Below, one piece after another: positions 9,641 to 18,236 of a stretch of 64,000 nucleotides of DNA; the first letter of the stretch is position 1, and every line of letters starts with the position of its first letter. The stretch is from the NCBI RefSeq assembly GCF_017813335.1, contig NZ_JAGIYY010000001.1, positions 372,001-436,000 of the forward strand. The letters run 5' to 3'. The stretch is from Tianweitania sediminis (lineage in GTDB: Bacteria; Pseudomonadota; Alphaproteobacteria; Rhizobiales; Rhizobiaceae). The position numbers were made by a program, and so were the translations under genes. The notes beneath the pieces are model-generated. The model worked only from the letters and a program-made list of their open reading frames with translations. It made no database searches and was not told the origin of the DNA.

Positions 9641-9756
9641 AACGAGGAATCGGACCACCAGACTTGCAAGCTTGCCAAGGCCGACGGCGCTTCTCCGCGT
9701 TGCTTCGGCATCCGGTCCGTTCGTGAACCCACACCAGCAGAAGAACAAGAAAAACA

Positions 9757-10224
9757 ATGGCACATATCAGCGACCGCATTCATGCGGACGAACAGCTTCC
9801 TGTTGAGTTGAGTGCAGACGGCGAACACGATTTCGGTGATGCGCGGCGCATCGGCGACGTGGCCAAGGAATTTGGCGTTTCACTTCGCACCCTTCGCTTC
9901 TACGAGGACAAAGGCCTGCTTGATCCCGAACGTGTTGGCAGCATGCGTTTGTACCATCGCCGCGATCTTTCCCGCTTGCGGCTGATCCTGCTGGGCCGAA
10001 AGGTTGGGTTTTCCCTGCGCGAGGTCAAGCAACTGATGGATCTTTACGATCCGAGCGGCACCAATTTGCGGCAGATGAAGGCGGTGGTTGAGCGGTCGAC
10101 ACGGCAGCTCGGGCGGTTGGAGAAGCAGCGGGCCGAGCTCGATTCGGCAATTTCCGCCCTGCAGGACGTCATCACCACCACGCGAGAAAAGCTATCGGCT
10201 CTGGCAAACTCGAAGCCGAACTAG
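9757..10224 (+). CDS. MerR family transcriptional regulator (LiuR-like) of the beta-oxidation block
   Basis: 155 residues. After a ~27-residue acidic leader comes a MerR winged helix-turn-helix (RIGDVAKEFGVSLRTLRFYE, then RLYHRRDLSRLRLI) and a C-terminal dimerisation coiled coil (residues ~110-150). No cysteine metal-binding motif is present, so it is not a metal sensor; it resembles regulators such as LiuR that control acyl-CoA degradation. It sits directly before the acyl-CoA dehydrogenase genes, and an inverted repeat of the right kind lies in the gap between them (10234-10259), overlapping the likely promoter. Control by acyl-CoA or a related ligand is inference. Confidence 0.8.
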   Translation: MAHISDRIHADEQLPVELSADGEHDFGDARRIGDVAKEFGVSLRTLRFYEDKGLLDPERVGSMRLYHRRDLSRLRLILLGRKVGFSLREVKQLMDLYDPSGTNLRQMKAVVERSTRQLGRLEKQRAELDSAISALQDVITTTREKLSALANSKPN

Positions 10225-10233
10225 CGGCGCTTC

Positions 10234-10259
10234 TATTGACGTTTACGCAAACGTCAATA
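10234..10259 (+). promoter_or_regulatory. MerR/LiuR-type operator and promoter before the beta-oxidation genes
   Basis: A perfect 11-base inverted repeat, TATTGACGTTT-N4-AAACGTCAATA. The left arm contains a near-ideal -35 (TTGACG, 10236-10241) and 16 bases later TATTTT (10258-10263) can serve as -10, so the palindrome fills the promoter spacer, where MerR proteins bind. An 11-base perfect repeat is very unlikely by chance in 64 kb. The ACGT-centred arms recall LiuR sites. Confidence 0.7.
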
Positions 10260-10323
10260 TTTTAGCTGGCCGGGCAGGCATCGGTGCGCCCGCCCTATTC
10301 CAGTTGAGTTCCGGAGGTCGACG

Positions 10324-12120
10324 ATGCCTGTGTTCCGTGCGCCCGTAGAGGACACCAAGTTCATCCTCCGGGATGTGCTTGGTTTGGCTCGCTACAGCAA
10401 TGTGGCAGGCTTTGAGGAAGCCACGGACGACGTGGTGGATGCCATTCTCGAAGAAGGCGCGAAGCTTTCGGAAAACGTGCTTCACCCGTTGAACCGGGTT
10501 GGCGACGAGCAGGGCTGCACGCGCAGCGACGATGGCGCGGTCACCACCCCTGCCGGCTTCAAGGACGGCTATGATCGCTATCGTGAAGGTGGCTGGATGG
10601 GTCTCGCCGTACCGGCTGAGTTCGGCGGCCAGGGTCTGCCTTACACGCTCCATACGGCGGTTGCGGAATATATGTCGTCAGCCAACATGGCCTTGATGAT
10701 GTATCCGGGGCTGACCCAGGGCGCGATTGCCGCCATCGTCGAGCATGGATCCGAGGAACAGAAGGCCACCTACCTCCCGAAGATGGTGGAGGGCACCTGG
10801 ACCGGCACGATGAACCTGACCGAACCGCATTGCGGCACGGATCTCGGCCTGCTTCGCACCAAGGCCATGCCAGCCGGCGACGGCACCTACAGGATTTCCG
10901 GCCAGAAGATCTTCATCTCGGCCGGTGAACACGACATGGCCGAAAACATCATCCACCTCGTGCTGGCCCGCATCGAGGGCGCGCCGGCCGGCGTGAAGGG
11001 CATCTCGCTGTTTATCGTGCCCAAATACAAGGTCACAGCCGACGGCGGCGTCGGCGAGCGCAACACGGTGTCGTGTGGCTCGCTTGAAGAAAAGATGGGC
11101 ATCCACGGCAATTCCACGTGCGTCATGAACTATGACGAAGCCGAAGGCACGCTGATCGGCGCCGAGAACGGCGGCCTGAAGGCCATGTTCGTGATGATGA
11201 ACGAAGCACGCCTCGGCGTGGCGTTGCAGGGCCTGGCGGTCGGCGAGATCGCTTACCAGAACGCGGTGGCGTATGCGCGCGAACGCCTGCAGGGCCGCTC
11301 TCTGTCTGGCGCGAAGAACCCGGACAAGGCCGCCGATCCCATTATCGTGCATCCGGATATCCGCCGCTCGCTTCTCACCATGCGCGCCTACACCGAAGGC
11401 GGACGGGCACTCCAGCTTTGGACTGCGCTGAAATCGGATCTCGCCAACCGGGCGGAAGACGAGAAGGAGCGCGAACAGGCCGACGATCTCCTGAGCCTGA
11501 TGACCCCGGTGGTGAAGGGCGTCCTTACAGACAAGGGCTTCGACCACGCGGTTGCCGCGCAGCAGGTTTACGGCGGCCACGGCTATATCGAGGAACATGG
11601 CATGAGCCAGTTCGTTCGGGATGCCCGCATCGCAATGATCTATGAAGGTGCCAACGGCATCCAGGCGCTGGATCTGGTTGGCCGCAAGCTCGGCATGAAT
11701 GGCGGCCGCGCTGTTCAGGCCTTCTTCAAGGAAGTCGGCGCGTTCTGCGAGGAGAACAGGTCGGACGAACAGATGGCGCCGTTCACCAAAGCGCTGAAAA
11801 AGGGGCTCAACGATCTGCAGGCGGCCACCATGTGGCTGGTGCAGAACGCCATGCAGAAGCCGGATAATGCGGGTGCCGCATCCACCGACTACATGCACCT
11901 CTTCGGCCTGGTCGCGATGGGCTATATGTGGGGCCAGATGGCGAAGGCAGCACAGGAAAAGCTGGCTGGCGGCGCAAACGGATCTTCGTCGTTCTTCGAA
12001 ACGAAGCTTGTCACTGCGCGCTTCTTCAACGAGCGGGTGTTGCCTGAAACGGCAACGCGTCTTGCGCGCATAACGGCCGGCGCCGATACTCTGATGGCGT
12101 TGCCCGAAGAAGCCTTTTGA
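10324..12120 (+). CDS. Acyl-CoA dehydrogenase with C-terminal extension (DmdC/FadE-like)
   Basis: 598 residues, clearly longer than the ~390-residue standard enzyme; the extra ~130 C-terminal residues are the Acyl-CoA_dh_C-type domain of the DmdC-like subgroup. FAD/substrate motifs TEPHCGTDLGL and GGHGYIEEHGMSQFVRDARI are present, and the catalytic glutamate is the E of MIYEGANGIQALDLVGRKL. It oxidises an acyl-CoA to 2-enoyl-CoA, passing electrons to ETF. Chain length or a methylthiopropionyl-CoA preference cannot be told. GGAGG at 10313-10317 fixes the start. First structural gene after the operator. Confidence 0.9.
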   Translation: MPVFRAPVEDTKFILRDVLGLARYSNVAGFEEATDDVVDAILEEGAKLSENVLHPLNRVGDEQGCTRSDDGAVTTPAGFKDGYDRYREGGWMGLAVPAEFGGQGLPYTLHTAVAEYMSSANMALMMYPGLTQGAIAAIVEHGSEEQKATYLPKMVEGTWTGTMNLTEPHCGTDLGLLRTKAMPAGDGTYRISGQKIFISAGEHDMAENIIHLVLARIEGAPAGVKGISLFIVPKYKVTADGGVGERNTVSCGSLEEKMGIHGNSTCVMNYDEAEGTLIGAENGGLKAMFVMMNEARLGVALQGLAVGEIAYQNAVAYARERLQGRSLSGAKNPDKAADPIIVHPDIRRSLLTMRAYTEGGRALQLWTALKSDLANRAEDEKEREQADDLLSLMTPVVKGVLTDKGFDHAVAAQQVYGGHGYIEEHGMSQFVRDARIAMIYEGANGIQALDLVGRKLGMNGGRAVQAFFKEVGAFCEENRSDEQMAPFTKALKKGLNDLQAATMWLVQNAMQKPDNAGAASTDYMHLFGLVAMGYMWGQMAKAAQEKLAGGANGSSSFFETKLVTARFFNERVLPETATRLARITAGADTLMALPEEAF

Positions 12121-12140
12121 TCTAGGAACGGCAGCATTCG

Positions 12141-12156
12141 CCTAACATGCGTTAGG
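12141..12156. repeat. Inverted repeat between the two acyl-CoA dehydrogenase genes
   Basis: CCTAAC-N4-GTTAGG, perfect 6-base arms, in the 78-base gap 43 bases before the next start. No T-run follows, so it does not look like a terminator; an operator or mRNA hairpin is possible. Short enough to be chance. Confidence 0.3.
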
Positions 12157-12198
12157 TCGAAATCTGCCGGTTCTTGAGCTGATCTGGAGGAGACAGTC

Positions 12199-13368
12199 TT
12201 GTCCGAAGTTGCCACCATCCTGGGACTGCCGACGCCTCGCTGGGCGCAAGACGATGTCGCCATGTTGTACGACATGTCGGCGCGGTTTCTGAGCGAGGAG
12301 ATCGCACCGCGTTACGATGAGTTCGAGAAGAACGAGATCGTCGACAAGGAAAGCTGGCGCAAGGCCGGCGCCGCGGGCCTGCTGTGCGCATCGGTTCCGG
12401 AAGAATATGGCGGCTCGGGCGGCACTTACGCGCATGAAAGCGCCATTGCGGAAGCGATCGGGCATGTCGGCGTGGATGGGTTCGGCATCGCGCTCCACAA
12501 TGCGATTGTCGCTCCTTACATCGTTCATTACGGCTCGGAAGAACAAAAGAAGCGGTGGCTGCCGCGCATGGCGACCGGTGAGCTGATCGGCGCCATCGCC
12601 ATGACGGAACCAGGTGCGGGATCCGACCTTCAGGGCGTGAAAACCAACGCGCGCAAGGAAGGCAACCAGTATACGCTCAACGGCTCCAAGACCTTTATCA
12701 CGAATGGTCAGAACGCCAACCTAATCATCGTTGTCGCCAAGACGGACCCGTCCAAGGGTGCCAAGGGCACGTCGCTGATCGTGGTGGAAACCGACGAAGT
12801 GGAAGGCTTCGAGCGTGGCCGCAACCTCGACAAGGTCGGCTTGAAGGCGAACGACACATCCGAGCTCTTCTTCAACGACGTGCGCGTGCCGACCGCCAAC
12901 CTCCTCGGCACCGAAGAGGGGCAGGGATTCATTCAGCTGATGCAACAGCTGGGACAGGAGCGGCTCCTGATCGGCGCTCAGGCCATCTCGATGATCGAGC
13001 GGGCGCTTGCGGTCACCATCGACTACGTGAAGGAGCGCAAGGCCTTCGGTAAGTCGATCCTCGATTTCCAGAACACGCAGTTCAAGCTGGCGGAGCTGAA
13101 AACGGAAGCCAGCATCGGCCGCGTCTTCTACAATGATTGCGTCCAGCGCCATCTTGATGGTGGGATCGACGCCACCACCGCATCCATGGCGAAGTACTGG
13201 CTGACCGACCTGCAGTGCAAGGTGGTGGACGAGTGCGTCCAGCTGCATGGCGGCTACGGCTTCATGAACGAATATCCGATCGCCCGCATGTTCCGCGACG
13301 CCCGCGTCCAGCGCATTTATGGCGGCACCAACGAGATCATGAAGCTTTTGATCGCCCGGAGCCTTTGA
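12199..13368 (+). CDS. Acyl-CoA dehydrogenase, long-chain (LCAD)-like active site
   Basis: 389 residues with standard ACAD motifs (AMTEPGAGSDLQGVKTNA; QLHGGYGFMNEYPIARMFRD). At the place where short/medium-chain enzymes have the catalytic glutamate (YEGTNE) this protein has YGGTNEIMK, as in mammalian LCAD. The base should then come from the helix before NYVK/DYVKERKAFG; by alignment from memory that is Glu267 in SMIERAL. It would desaturate acyl-CoA chains and feed the thiolase/FadJ genes downstream. The start is TTG at 12199 with GGAGGAG at 12186-12192 ahead of it. Confidence 0.88.
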   Translation: MSEVATILGLPTPRWAQDDVAMLYDMSARFLSEEIAPRYDEFEKNEIVDKESWRKAGAAGLLCASVPEEYGGSGGTYAHESAIAEAIGHVGVDGFGIALHNAIVAPYIVHYGSEEQKKRWLPRMATGELIGAIAMTEPGAGSDLQGVKTNARKEGNQYTLNGSKTFITNGQNANLIIVVAKTDPSKGAKGTSLIVVETDEVEGFERGRNLDKVGLKANDTSELFFNDVRVPTANLLGTEEGQGFIQLMQQLGQERLLIGAQAISMIERALAVTIDYVKERKAFGKSILDFQNTQFKLAELKTEASIGRVFYNDCVQRHLDGGIDATTASMAKYWLTDLQCKVVDECVQLHGGYGFMNEYPIARMFRDARVQRIYGGTNEIMKLLIARSL

Positions 13369-13371
13369 GCC

Positions 13372-13827
13372 ATGTCCACGCATACAGCCACGATCCGGTG
13401 GAAGCAGGACGCCGACGATCATTTCAACCTCGGCCGTTATACGCGGGTTCACGAGATCGCGTTTTATGGCGGTACAACCATCCAGGCTTCCGGTGCACCC
13501 GGCAACGTGCCGGCCCAGTTCTCATCCGAAATGGCGGTCGACCCGGAAGAACTGTTTGTCGCCTCGTTGTCGTCCTGCCACATGCTGTGGTTTCTTGATT
13601 TCGCCCGGCGTGCGGGCGTCGAGGTCCAGTCCTATGAAGACCAGGCCGAAGGCGTCATGGAAAAGGGCGCCGACGGCCGCATGTCGATCACCAAAGTCAG
13701 CTTGCGCCCGCGTATCGATGCCACTGCGCCTGCCGATCAGATCGCTCAACTTCACCACCAGGCGCATGACGCCTGTTTCATCGCCAACTCGGTGAAGACG
13801 GTTGTGACCGTCGAACCGGCCTCTTAG
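13372..13827 (+). CDS. OsmC/Ohr family peroxiredoxin-like protein
   Basis: 151 residues, 3 bases after the dehydrogenase stop. The two conserved cysteines of the family are present, in LSSCHMLWF and in AHDACFIANS. OsmC/Ohr proteins reduce organic hydroperoxides with the first cysteine. Its place between a dehydrogenase and the thiolase gene suggests protection from lipid hydroperoxides or peroxide formed during fatty acid breakdown; that is inference. Which subgroup (OsmC, Ohr or YhfA-like) cannot be decided by eye. Confidence 0.85.
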   Translation: MSTHTATIRWKQDADDHFNLGRYTRVHEIAFYGGTTIQASGAPGNVPAQFSSEMAVDPEELFVASLSSCHMLWFLDFARRAGVEVQSYEDQAEGVMEKGADGRMSITKVSLRPRIDATAPADQIAQLHHQAHDACFIANSVKTVVTVEPAS

Positions 13828-13838
13828 GGATCAAAACC

Positions 13839-15047
13839 ATGGCTGATGCTTATGTTTACGACGCCGTCCGGACGCCCCGCGGCCGCGGCAAGAAGGATGG
13901 TTCGCTCCACGAGGTGCCTGCCGTGCGCCTTGGCGCCAAGGTGCTGGAAGCCGTGCGCGATCGCAATAACCTCGACACGGCGCAAGTGGACGATATCATC
14001 TTCGGCTGCGTTGATCCGGTCGGCGAAGCCGGCTCTGTGATCCCGCGTTCGGCCGCTTTCGAAGCCGGCTACGATTTCAAGGCGCCGGGAATGCAGATTT
14101 CTCGCTTCTGCGCGTCGGGGCTCGACGCCATCAACCTCGGCGCGGCCAAGATCGTCGCGGGCTCGGACGACATCGTGATCGCCGGCGGCGTGGAATCGAT
14201 GTCGCGCGTTGGCATGGGCATGTCCGGCGGCGCTTGGTTCATGGATCCGTCCGTCGGCTTGCCAGGCTGGTTCATGCCGCAGGGCGTGTCAGCCGACCTG
14301 ATCGCCACGAAATACGGTTTTTCGCGCGATGACGTCGATGCCTATGCCGTGGAATCACAGAAGCGCGCCGCCAAGGCTTGGGAACAAGGTCGCTTCAAGG
14401 ATTCGGTGGTGCCGGTCACAGACCAGAATGGCGCGGTGATCCTCGACCGTGACGAGCACATGCGTCCTTCCACGGACATGCAGAGCCTCGCTTCGCTCAA
14501 CGCGTCCTTCGTGATGCCGGGCGAGATGGGCGGTTTCGACGCCGTGGCCGTGCAGCGCTATCCCGAACTCGAAGGCGTCAACCACGTCCACCATGCCGGC
14601 AACTCGTCGGGCATCGTGGACGGTGCGGCCGCCGTGTTGCTTGGCTCCAAGAAGGCCGGCAAGGCGATGGACCTGAAGCCGCGGGCGCGGATCAAGGCTT
14701 TCGCAAATATCGGCTCGGAACCGGCCATGATGCTGACCGGCCCGGTTGATGTCACCGAAAAGCTCCTGAAGCGGGCCGGCATGAAGCTGTCGGACATCGA
14801 CATCTTCGAATTGAACGAGGCCTTCGCCTCCGTGGTGCTGCGCTACATGCAGGCTTTCGACATCGATCCGGATGATATCAACGTCAACGGCGGCGCCATT
14901 GCCATGGGCCATCCGCTCGGCGCGACAGGCGCCATGATCTTCGGCACCGTGCTCGACGAGATGGAGCGGCGCGACCTCAACACCGCGTTGGTGACCCTGT
15001 GCATCGGTGCTGGCATGGGCACTGCCACCATCATCGAGCGCGTCTAA
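13839..15047 (+). CDS. fadA: Acetyl-CoA C-acyltransferase (thiolase)
   Basis: 402 residues. Nucleophilic cysteine Cys91 in [14 protein letters not shown], the [15 protein letters not shown] loop with the catalytic histidine, and the C-terminal second cysteine in [10 protein letters not shown] are all present. It cleaves 3-ketoacyl-CoA with CoA to acetyl-CoA and a shortened acyl-CoA, the last step of beta-oxidation. It lies 11 bases after osmC. Its usual partner fadJ follows after an antisense EAL gene. A biosynthetic role (acetoacetyl-CoA formation) is possible but the context favours degradation. Confidence 0.88.
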   Translation: MADAYVYDAVRTPRGRGKKDGSLHEVPAVRLGAKVLEAVRDRNNLDTAQVDDIIFGCVDPVGEAGSVIPRSAAFEAGYDFKAPGMQISRFCASGLDAINLGAAKIVAGSDDIVIAGGVESMSRVGMGMSGGAWFMDPSVGLPGWFMPQGVSADLIATKYGFSRDDVDAYAVESQKRAAKAWEQGRFKDSVVPVTDQNGAVILDRDEHMRPSTDMQSLASLNASFVMPGEMGGFDAVAVQRYPELEGVNHVHHAGNSSGIVDGAAAVLLGSKKAGKAMDLKPRARIKAFANIGSEPAMMLTGPVDVTEKLLKRAGMKLSDIDIFELNEAFASVVLRYMQAFDIDPDDINVNGGAIAMGHPLGATGAMIFGTVLDEMERRDLNTALVTLCIGAGMGTATIIERV

Positions 15048-15084
15048 GCCCATGCCTCTCGTCGCGTTCCGAAACGAGCAGCGT

Positions 15085-15888
15085 TCAGGCCGCCTGCCTG
15101 AACGCCCGTTCCGTTTCGGGCGCGAGCCCCGGCAGGCTTTCAAAGCCCGGCTTGGCAAACCAGTAGCCCTGGAACAGGGAAACGCCGGCCGCCTTCAAAA
15201 CAAGGAACTCGGCTTCGGTTTCGATGCCTTCCGCGAGGACCTCAATGTCGAGCGTCCGGGCGATATGCATGAGGCCACCGATGATCGCCTGGCGCGCCCT
15301 GCTCGTGTCGATGCCGCGGATCAGATCCATATCAAGCTTGATCAGGTCCGGCTGGAACTCGGCCAGGAGCCCAAGCCCGGCATAGCCGGCGCCAAAATCG
15401 TCGATAGCCGTCACGAAGCCTTGGCGACGATATTCCTCGATGATCGACTGCAGGTGCCCGGTATCACGGACCATCTCGTTCTCCGTGAACTCGAACATGA
15501 TGGCTTCGCGCGGAAACTGGTGCTTGCGCGCCGCAGCCAGCGTCGCCCGCAGGCAGGCCGACGGCTCGTAAACGGCATTGGGCAGGAAGTTGATCGACAA
15601 GCGCGGCGGCTTGCCCGCGCCTTCCGGGTAGAGCCGCGAGGCAAGCTCGATTGCCTTGACCCGGCACGCCTGATCGAACTTGTAGCGCTGCTCAGGCTGA
15701 ACGCGGTTCAGTATCGACGCCGCGCCCTCGCCGCCCGTTCCGCGGATCAGCGCTTCATAGCCCCAGACTGCCGCTGTTCGCGTGTCGAAGATCGGCTGGA
15801 AGGCCATGGTGAAATCGAAATCGAGTTTGACGCCGGAATGGCATCCCTGGCAGGCGTTCAAAGCCATGATCTCCTTGTTCGGTGCCAT
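15085..15888 (-). CDS. EAL-domain cyclic-di-GMP phosphodiesterase, stand-alone
   Basis: 267 residues, almost all EAL domain. The catalytic set looks complete: YEALIRG, INFLP, EFTENE, DDFGAGYAG, IKLD, EGIE and FQGYWFAKP. No GGDEF, PAS or membrane segment is present. The ~25-residue N-terminus has a CQGC motif that could bind metal or respond to redox state. It should hydrolyse c-di-GMP to pGpG. It is antisense between the thiolase and fadJ genes, and convergent with the thiolase gene, which breaks an otherwise continuous beta-oxidation block. Confidence 0.88.
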   Translation of the reverse strand: MAPNKEIMALNACQGCHSGVKLDFDFTMAFQPIFDTRTAAVWGYEALIRGTGGEGAASILNRVQPEQRYKFDQACRVKAIELASRLYPEGAGKPPRLSINFLPNAVYEPSACLRATLAAARKHQFPREAIMFEFTENEMVRDTGHLQSIIEEYRRQGFVTAIDDFGAGYAGLGLLAEFQPDLIKLDMDLIRGIDTSRARQAIIGGLMHIARTLDIEVLAEGIETEAEFLVLKAAGVSLFQGYWFAKPGFESLPGLAPETERAFRQAA

Positions 15889-16013
15889 GCATCAAAAGCG
15901 CTAAGTCCTTGCGGAAGCTTCAACAAACGCAAGATTTCGCCGGCATCTGATCTTTTTCGGATCCGAACTTATCAAATGTTATCCAATCAACGCGAAGAAG
16001 AGGCCCGAAGCTC

Positions 16014-18230
16014 ATGACCTTTGTGAACTTCACCGTCGAAACGGATGCCGATGGCATCGCGCTTGTCACTTGGGACATGCCGAACCGCTCCATGAACGTC
16101 TTCACCGAAGAGGTGATGCAGGAGCTTCAGGCAATTATCGACCAGGTGGCATCGGACGATGCGGTCAAGGGCGCCGTGATCACCTCGGGGAAAAGCAACT
16201 TCTCGGCCGGCGCCGACCTCACCATGCTCAACCGCATGACGGGCGAGTTCGCCCGCCTTCATGCGGAGGACCATGCCAAGGCGGTGGATTTCCTTTTTGA
16301 CGTCGGCGGCGCCATGAGCCGGCTGTTCCGAAAGCTGGAAACATCCGGCAAACCCTGGGTGTCTGCCATCAACGGCATCTGCATGGGCGGCGCTTTTGAA
16401 TTGTCGCTGGCGTGCCATGGGCGTGTGGTGGCGGATTCCGACACGGTGAAGATCGCCCTGCCGGAAGTGAAGGTCGGCATTTTCCCCGGTGCAGGCGGGA
16501 CCCAGCGCGTGCCGCGCCTGACCAACACGCAAGATGCGCTCCAGATGCTCACCTCCGGCCAAACGCTGTCGGCAAAGAAGGCCAAGGGCATGGGCCTGGT
16601 GCATGAAGTGGCCGCAGCGGACACCATCGTCGCCACCGCGAAAAGCATGATCAAGAACGGACTGAAGCCGGTCCAGCCGTGGGACGAAAAGGGCTTCAAG
16701 CTTCCAGGTGGGCCGGTTTACTCGGCTGCCGGCGCCAATCTGTGGCCACCAGCGATTGCGATCCTGCGCCGCGAAACAGCCGGCAATTACCCGGCCGCCG
16801 CAGCGATCCTGAAATGCGTGTATGAGGGCTTGCTGGTTCCGTTCGACACCGCCCTGAAGATCGAGCTCCGGTATTTCGTGGAGATCCTGCAGACCACGGA
16901 AGCGGCGATGATGATCCGCTCGCTTTTCGTTTCCCTGCAGGAGCTCAACAAGGGCGCGCGCCGCCCGGCGGGCCAGCCGGAAAGCAAGTTCACGAAGATC
17001 GGCGTTCTGGGCGCTGGGTTCATGGGGGCAGGCATCGCCTATGTCACGGCCAAGGCCGGCATCCCGGTTGTGCTTCTTGACCGCGACATGGATGCCGCCA
17101 ACAAGGGCAAGGCGCATTCGGAAGGCTTGATGGACGGGCTCATCAAGAAGAACCGCGCCACGGCCGAAGACAAGGACAAGCTTTTGTCCTTGATCACGCC
17201 AACCGCGGATTATGCCGACCTCGATGGCTGCGACCTCATCGTCGAAGCCGTGTTCGAGGATTCCGAGATCAAGAAGGCGGTGACCGAAAAGGCGGAAGCG
17301 GTGATCGCAAAGGATGCGATCTTTGCGTCCAACACCTCCACCATCCCCATCACCAGTCTGGCGAAGAATTCGGCGCGCCCGAAGAACTTCGTCGGTATCC
17401 ACTTCTTCTCACCGGTCGACAAGATGAACCTGGTGGAAATCATTCTCGGCAAAGAAACCGAGGACAAGGCCGTCGCAGTCGCGATCGACTACGTCCGCGC
17501 GATCAAGAAGACGCCGATCGTGGTCAACGACACACGCGGGTTCTACGTGAACCGTTGCGTGCTGCGCTACATGTCGGAAGCCTACAAGATGCTGATCGAA
17601 GGCATCCCGGCTCCGATGATCGAGAATGGCGCCAAGCTCGCCGGCATGCCGGTCGGGCCGCTGGCGCTGACCGACGAAACCGCCGTGGACCTCGCGCAGA
17701 AGATCATGAAGCAGACGGTGCGCGATCTCGGCGAAAAGGCCGTGGACCCGCAGCAACTCGCCCTGATCAACACGATGGTCGACAAGCATGGTCGCTTCGG
17801 CCGCAAGAACGGCAAGGGCTTCTATGACTATCCGGCAAAGCCCGCGAAGAAGTCGCTGTGGCCGGGCCTGAAGGACCTTTACAAGCAGAAGAAGCCCGAA
17901 GACATCGACATCGAGGAAATCAAGCAGCGCCTTCTCGTGACCATCGCGTTGGAAGCGGCGCGGGTGATGGAAGAAGGCATCGTGACCGATCCGCGCGAAG
18001 CGGATGTCGGCTCCATCCTCGCTTTCGGCTTTGCGCCCTACACCGGCGGTGCCCTGTCTTACATCGACGGCATGGGCGTGGCCAAGTTCGTGAAGCTCGC
18101 CAAGACGCTGCAGAAGAAGTACGGCGCGGACTTCAAGGCGCCGAAGCTCCTGCTCGACATGGCCGACCAGGGCGAAACCTTCTACACGCGCTTCGATCCG
18201 TATCAGGGATCTGAAAAAGAAGCGGCCTGA
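16014..18230 (+). CDS. fadJ: Bifunctional enoyl-CoA hydratase / 3-hydroxyacyl-CoA dehydrogenase
   Basis: 738 residues. The N-terminal half is a crotonase fold with both catalytic acidic sites (MGGAFELSLACHGRV and LPEVKVGIFPGAGGTQR); the second half has the NAD-binding IGVLGAGFMGAGIAYV, then ASNTSTIPI and VGIHFFSPVDKMNLVEII with the catalytic histidine. It hydrates 2-enoyl-CoA and oxidises the 3-hydroxy product, completing with the dehydrogenases and thiolase a full beta-oxidation set. GAAGAAGAGG precedes the ATG. The thioesterase gene follows after 6 bases. Confidence 0.92.
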   Translation: MTFVNFTVETDADGIALVTWDMPNRSMNVFTEEVMQELQAIIDQVASDDAVKGAVITSGKSNFSAGADLTMLNRMTGEFARLHAEDHAKAVDFLFDVGGAMSRLFRKLETSGKPWVSAINGICMGGAFELSLACHGRVVADSDTVKIALPEVKVGIFPGAGGTQRVPRLTNTQDALQMLTSGQTLSAKKAKGMGLVHEVAAADTIVATAKSMIKNGLKPVQPWDEKGFKLPGGPVYSAAGANLWPPAIAILRRETAGNYPAAAAILKCVYEGLLVPFDTALKIELRYFVEILQTTEAAMMIRSLFVSLQELNKGARRPAGQPESKFTKIGVLGAGFMGAGIAYVTAKAGIPVVLLDRDMDAANKGKAHSEGLMDGLIKKNRATAEDKDKLLSLITPTADYADLDGCDLIVEAVFEDSEIKKAVTEKAEAVIAKDAIFASNTSTIPITSLAKNSARPKNFVGIHFFSPVDKMNLVEIILGKETEDKAVAVAIDYVRAIKKTPIVVNDTRGFYVNRCVLRYMSEAYKMLIEGIPAPMIENGAKLAGMPVGPLALTDETAVDLAQKIMKQTVRDLGEKAVDPQQLALINTMVDKHGRFGRKNGKGFYDYPAKPAKKSLWPGLKDLYKQKKPEDIDIEEIKQRLLVTIALEAARVMEEGIVTDPREADVGSILAFGFAPYTGGALSYIDGMGVAKFVKLAKTLQKKYGADFKAPKLLLDMADQGETFYTRFDPYQGSEKEAA

Positions 18231-18236
18231 GCTCCG

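Larger units (their letters stand above)
9339..9756. other. 418-base intergenic region between divergent podJ-like and merR genes
   Basis: No convincing gene: the 97-codon minus-strand frame at 9486-9779 is low in expected codon usage and runs into the merR start. The stretch is less GC-rich than its neighbours and holds a CtrA-like box (9535-9550), GANTC sites (GAATC at 9439-9443 and 9647-9651) and a probable promoter toward merR (9613-9640), each described separately. Confidence 0.7.

Noticed and set aside
9486-9779. 97-codon minus-strand frame in the podJ-merR gap
   Set aside because: Arg/Cys-rich composition, no convincing ribosome binding site, and it runs over the merR start and promoter.
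15956-15967. TTCGGATCCGAA palindrome upstream of fadJ
   Set aside because: A 12-base palindrome is expected several times in 64 kb by chance, and it does not resemble the MerR operator.
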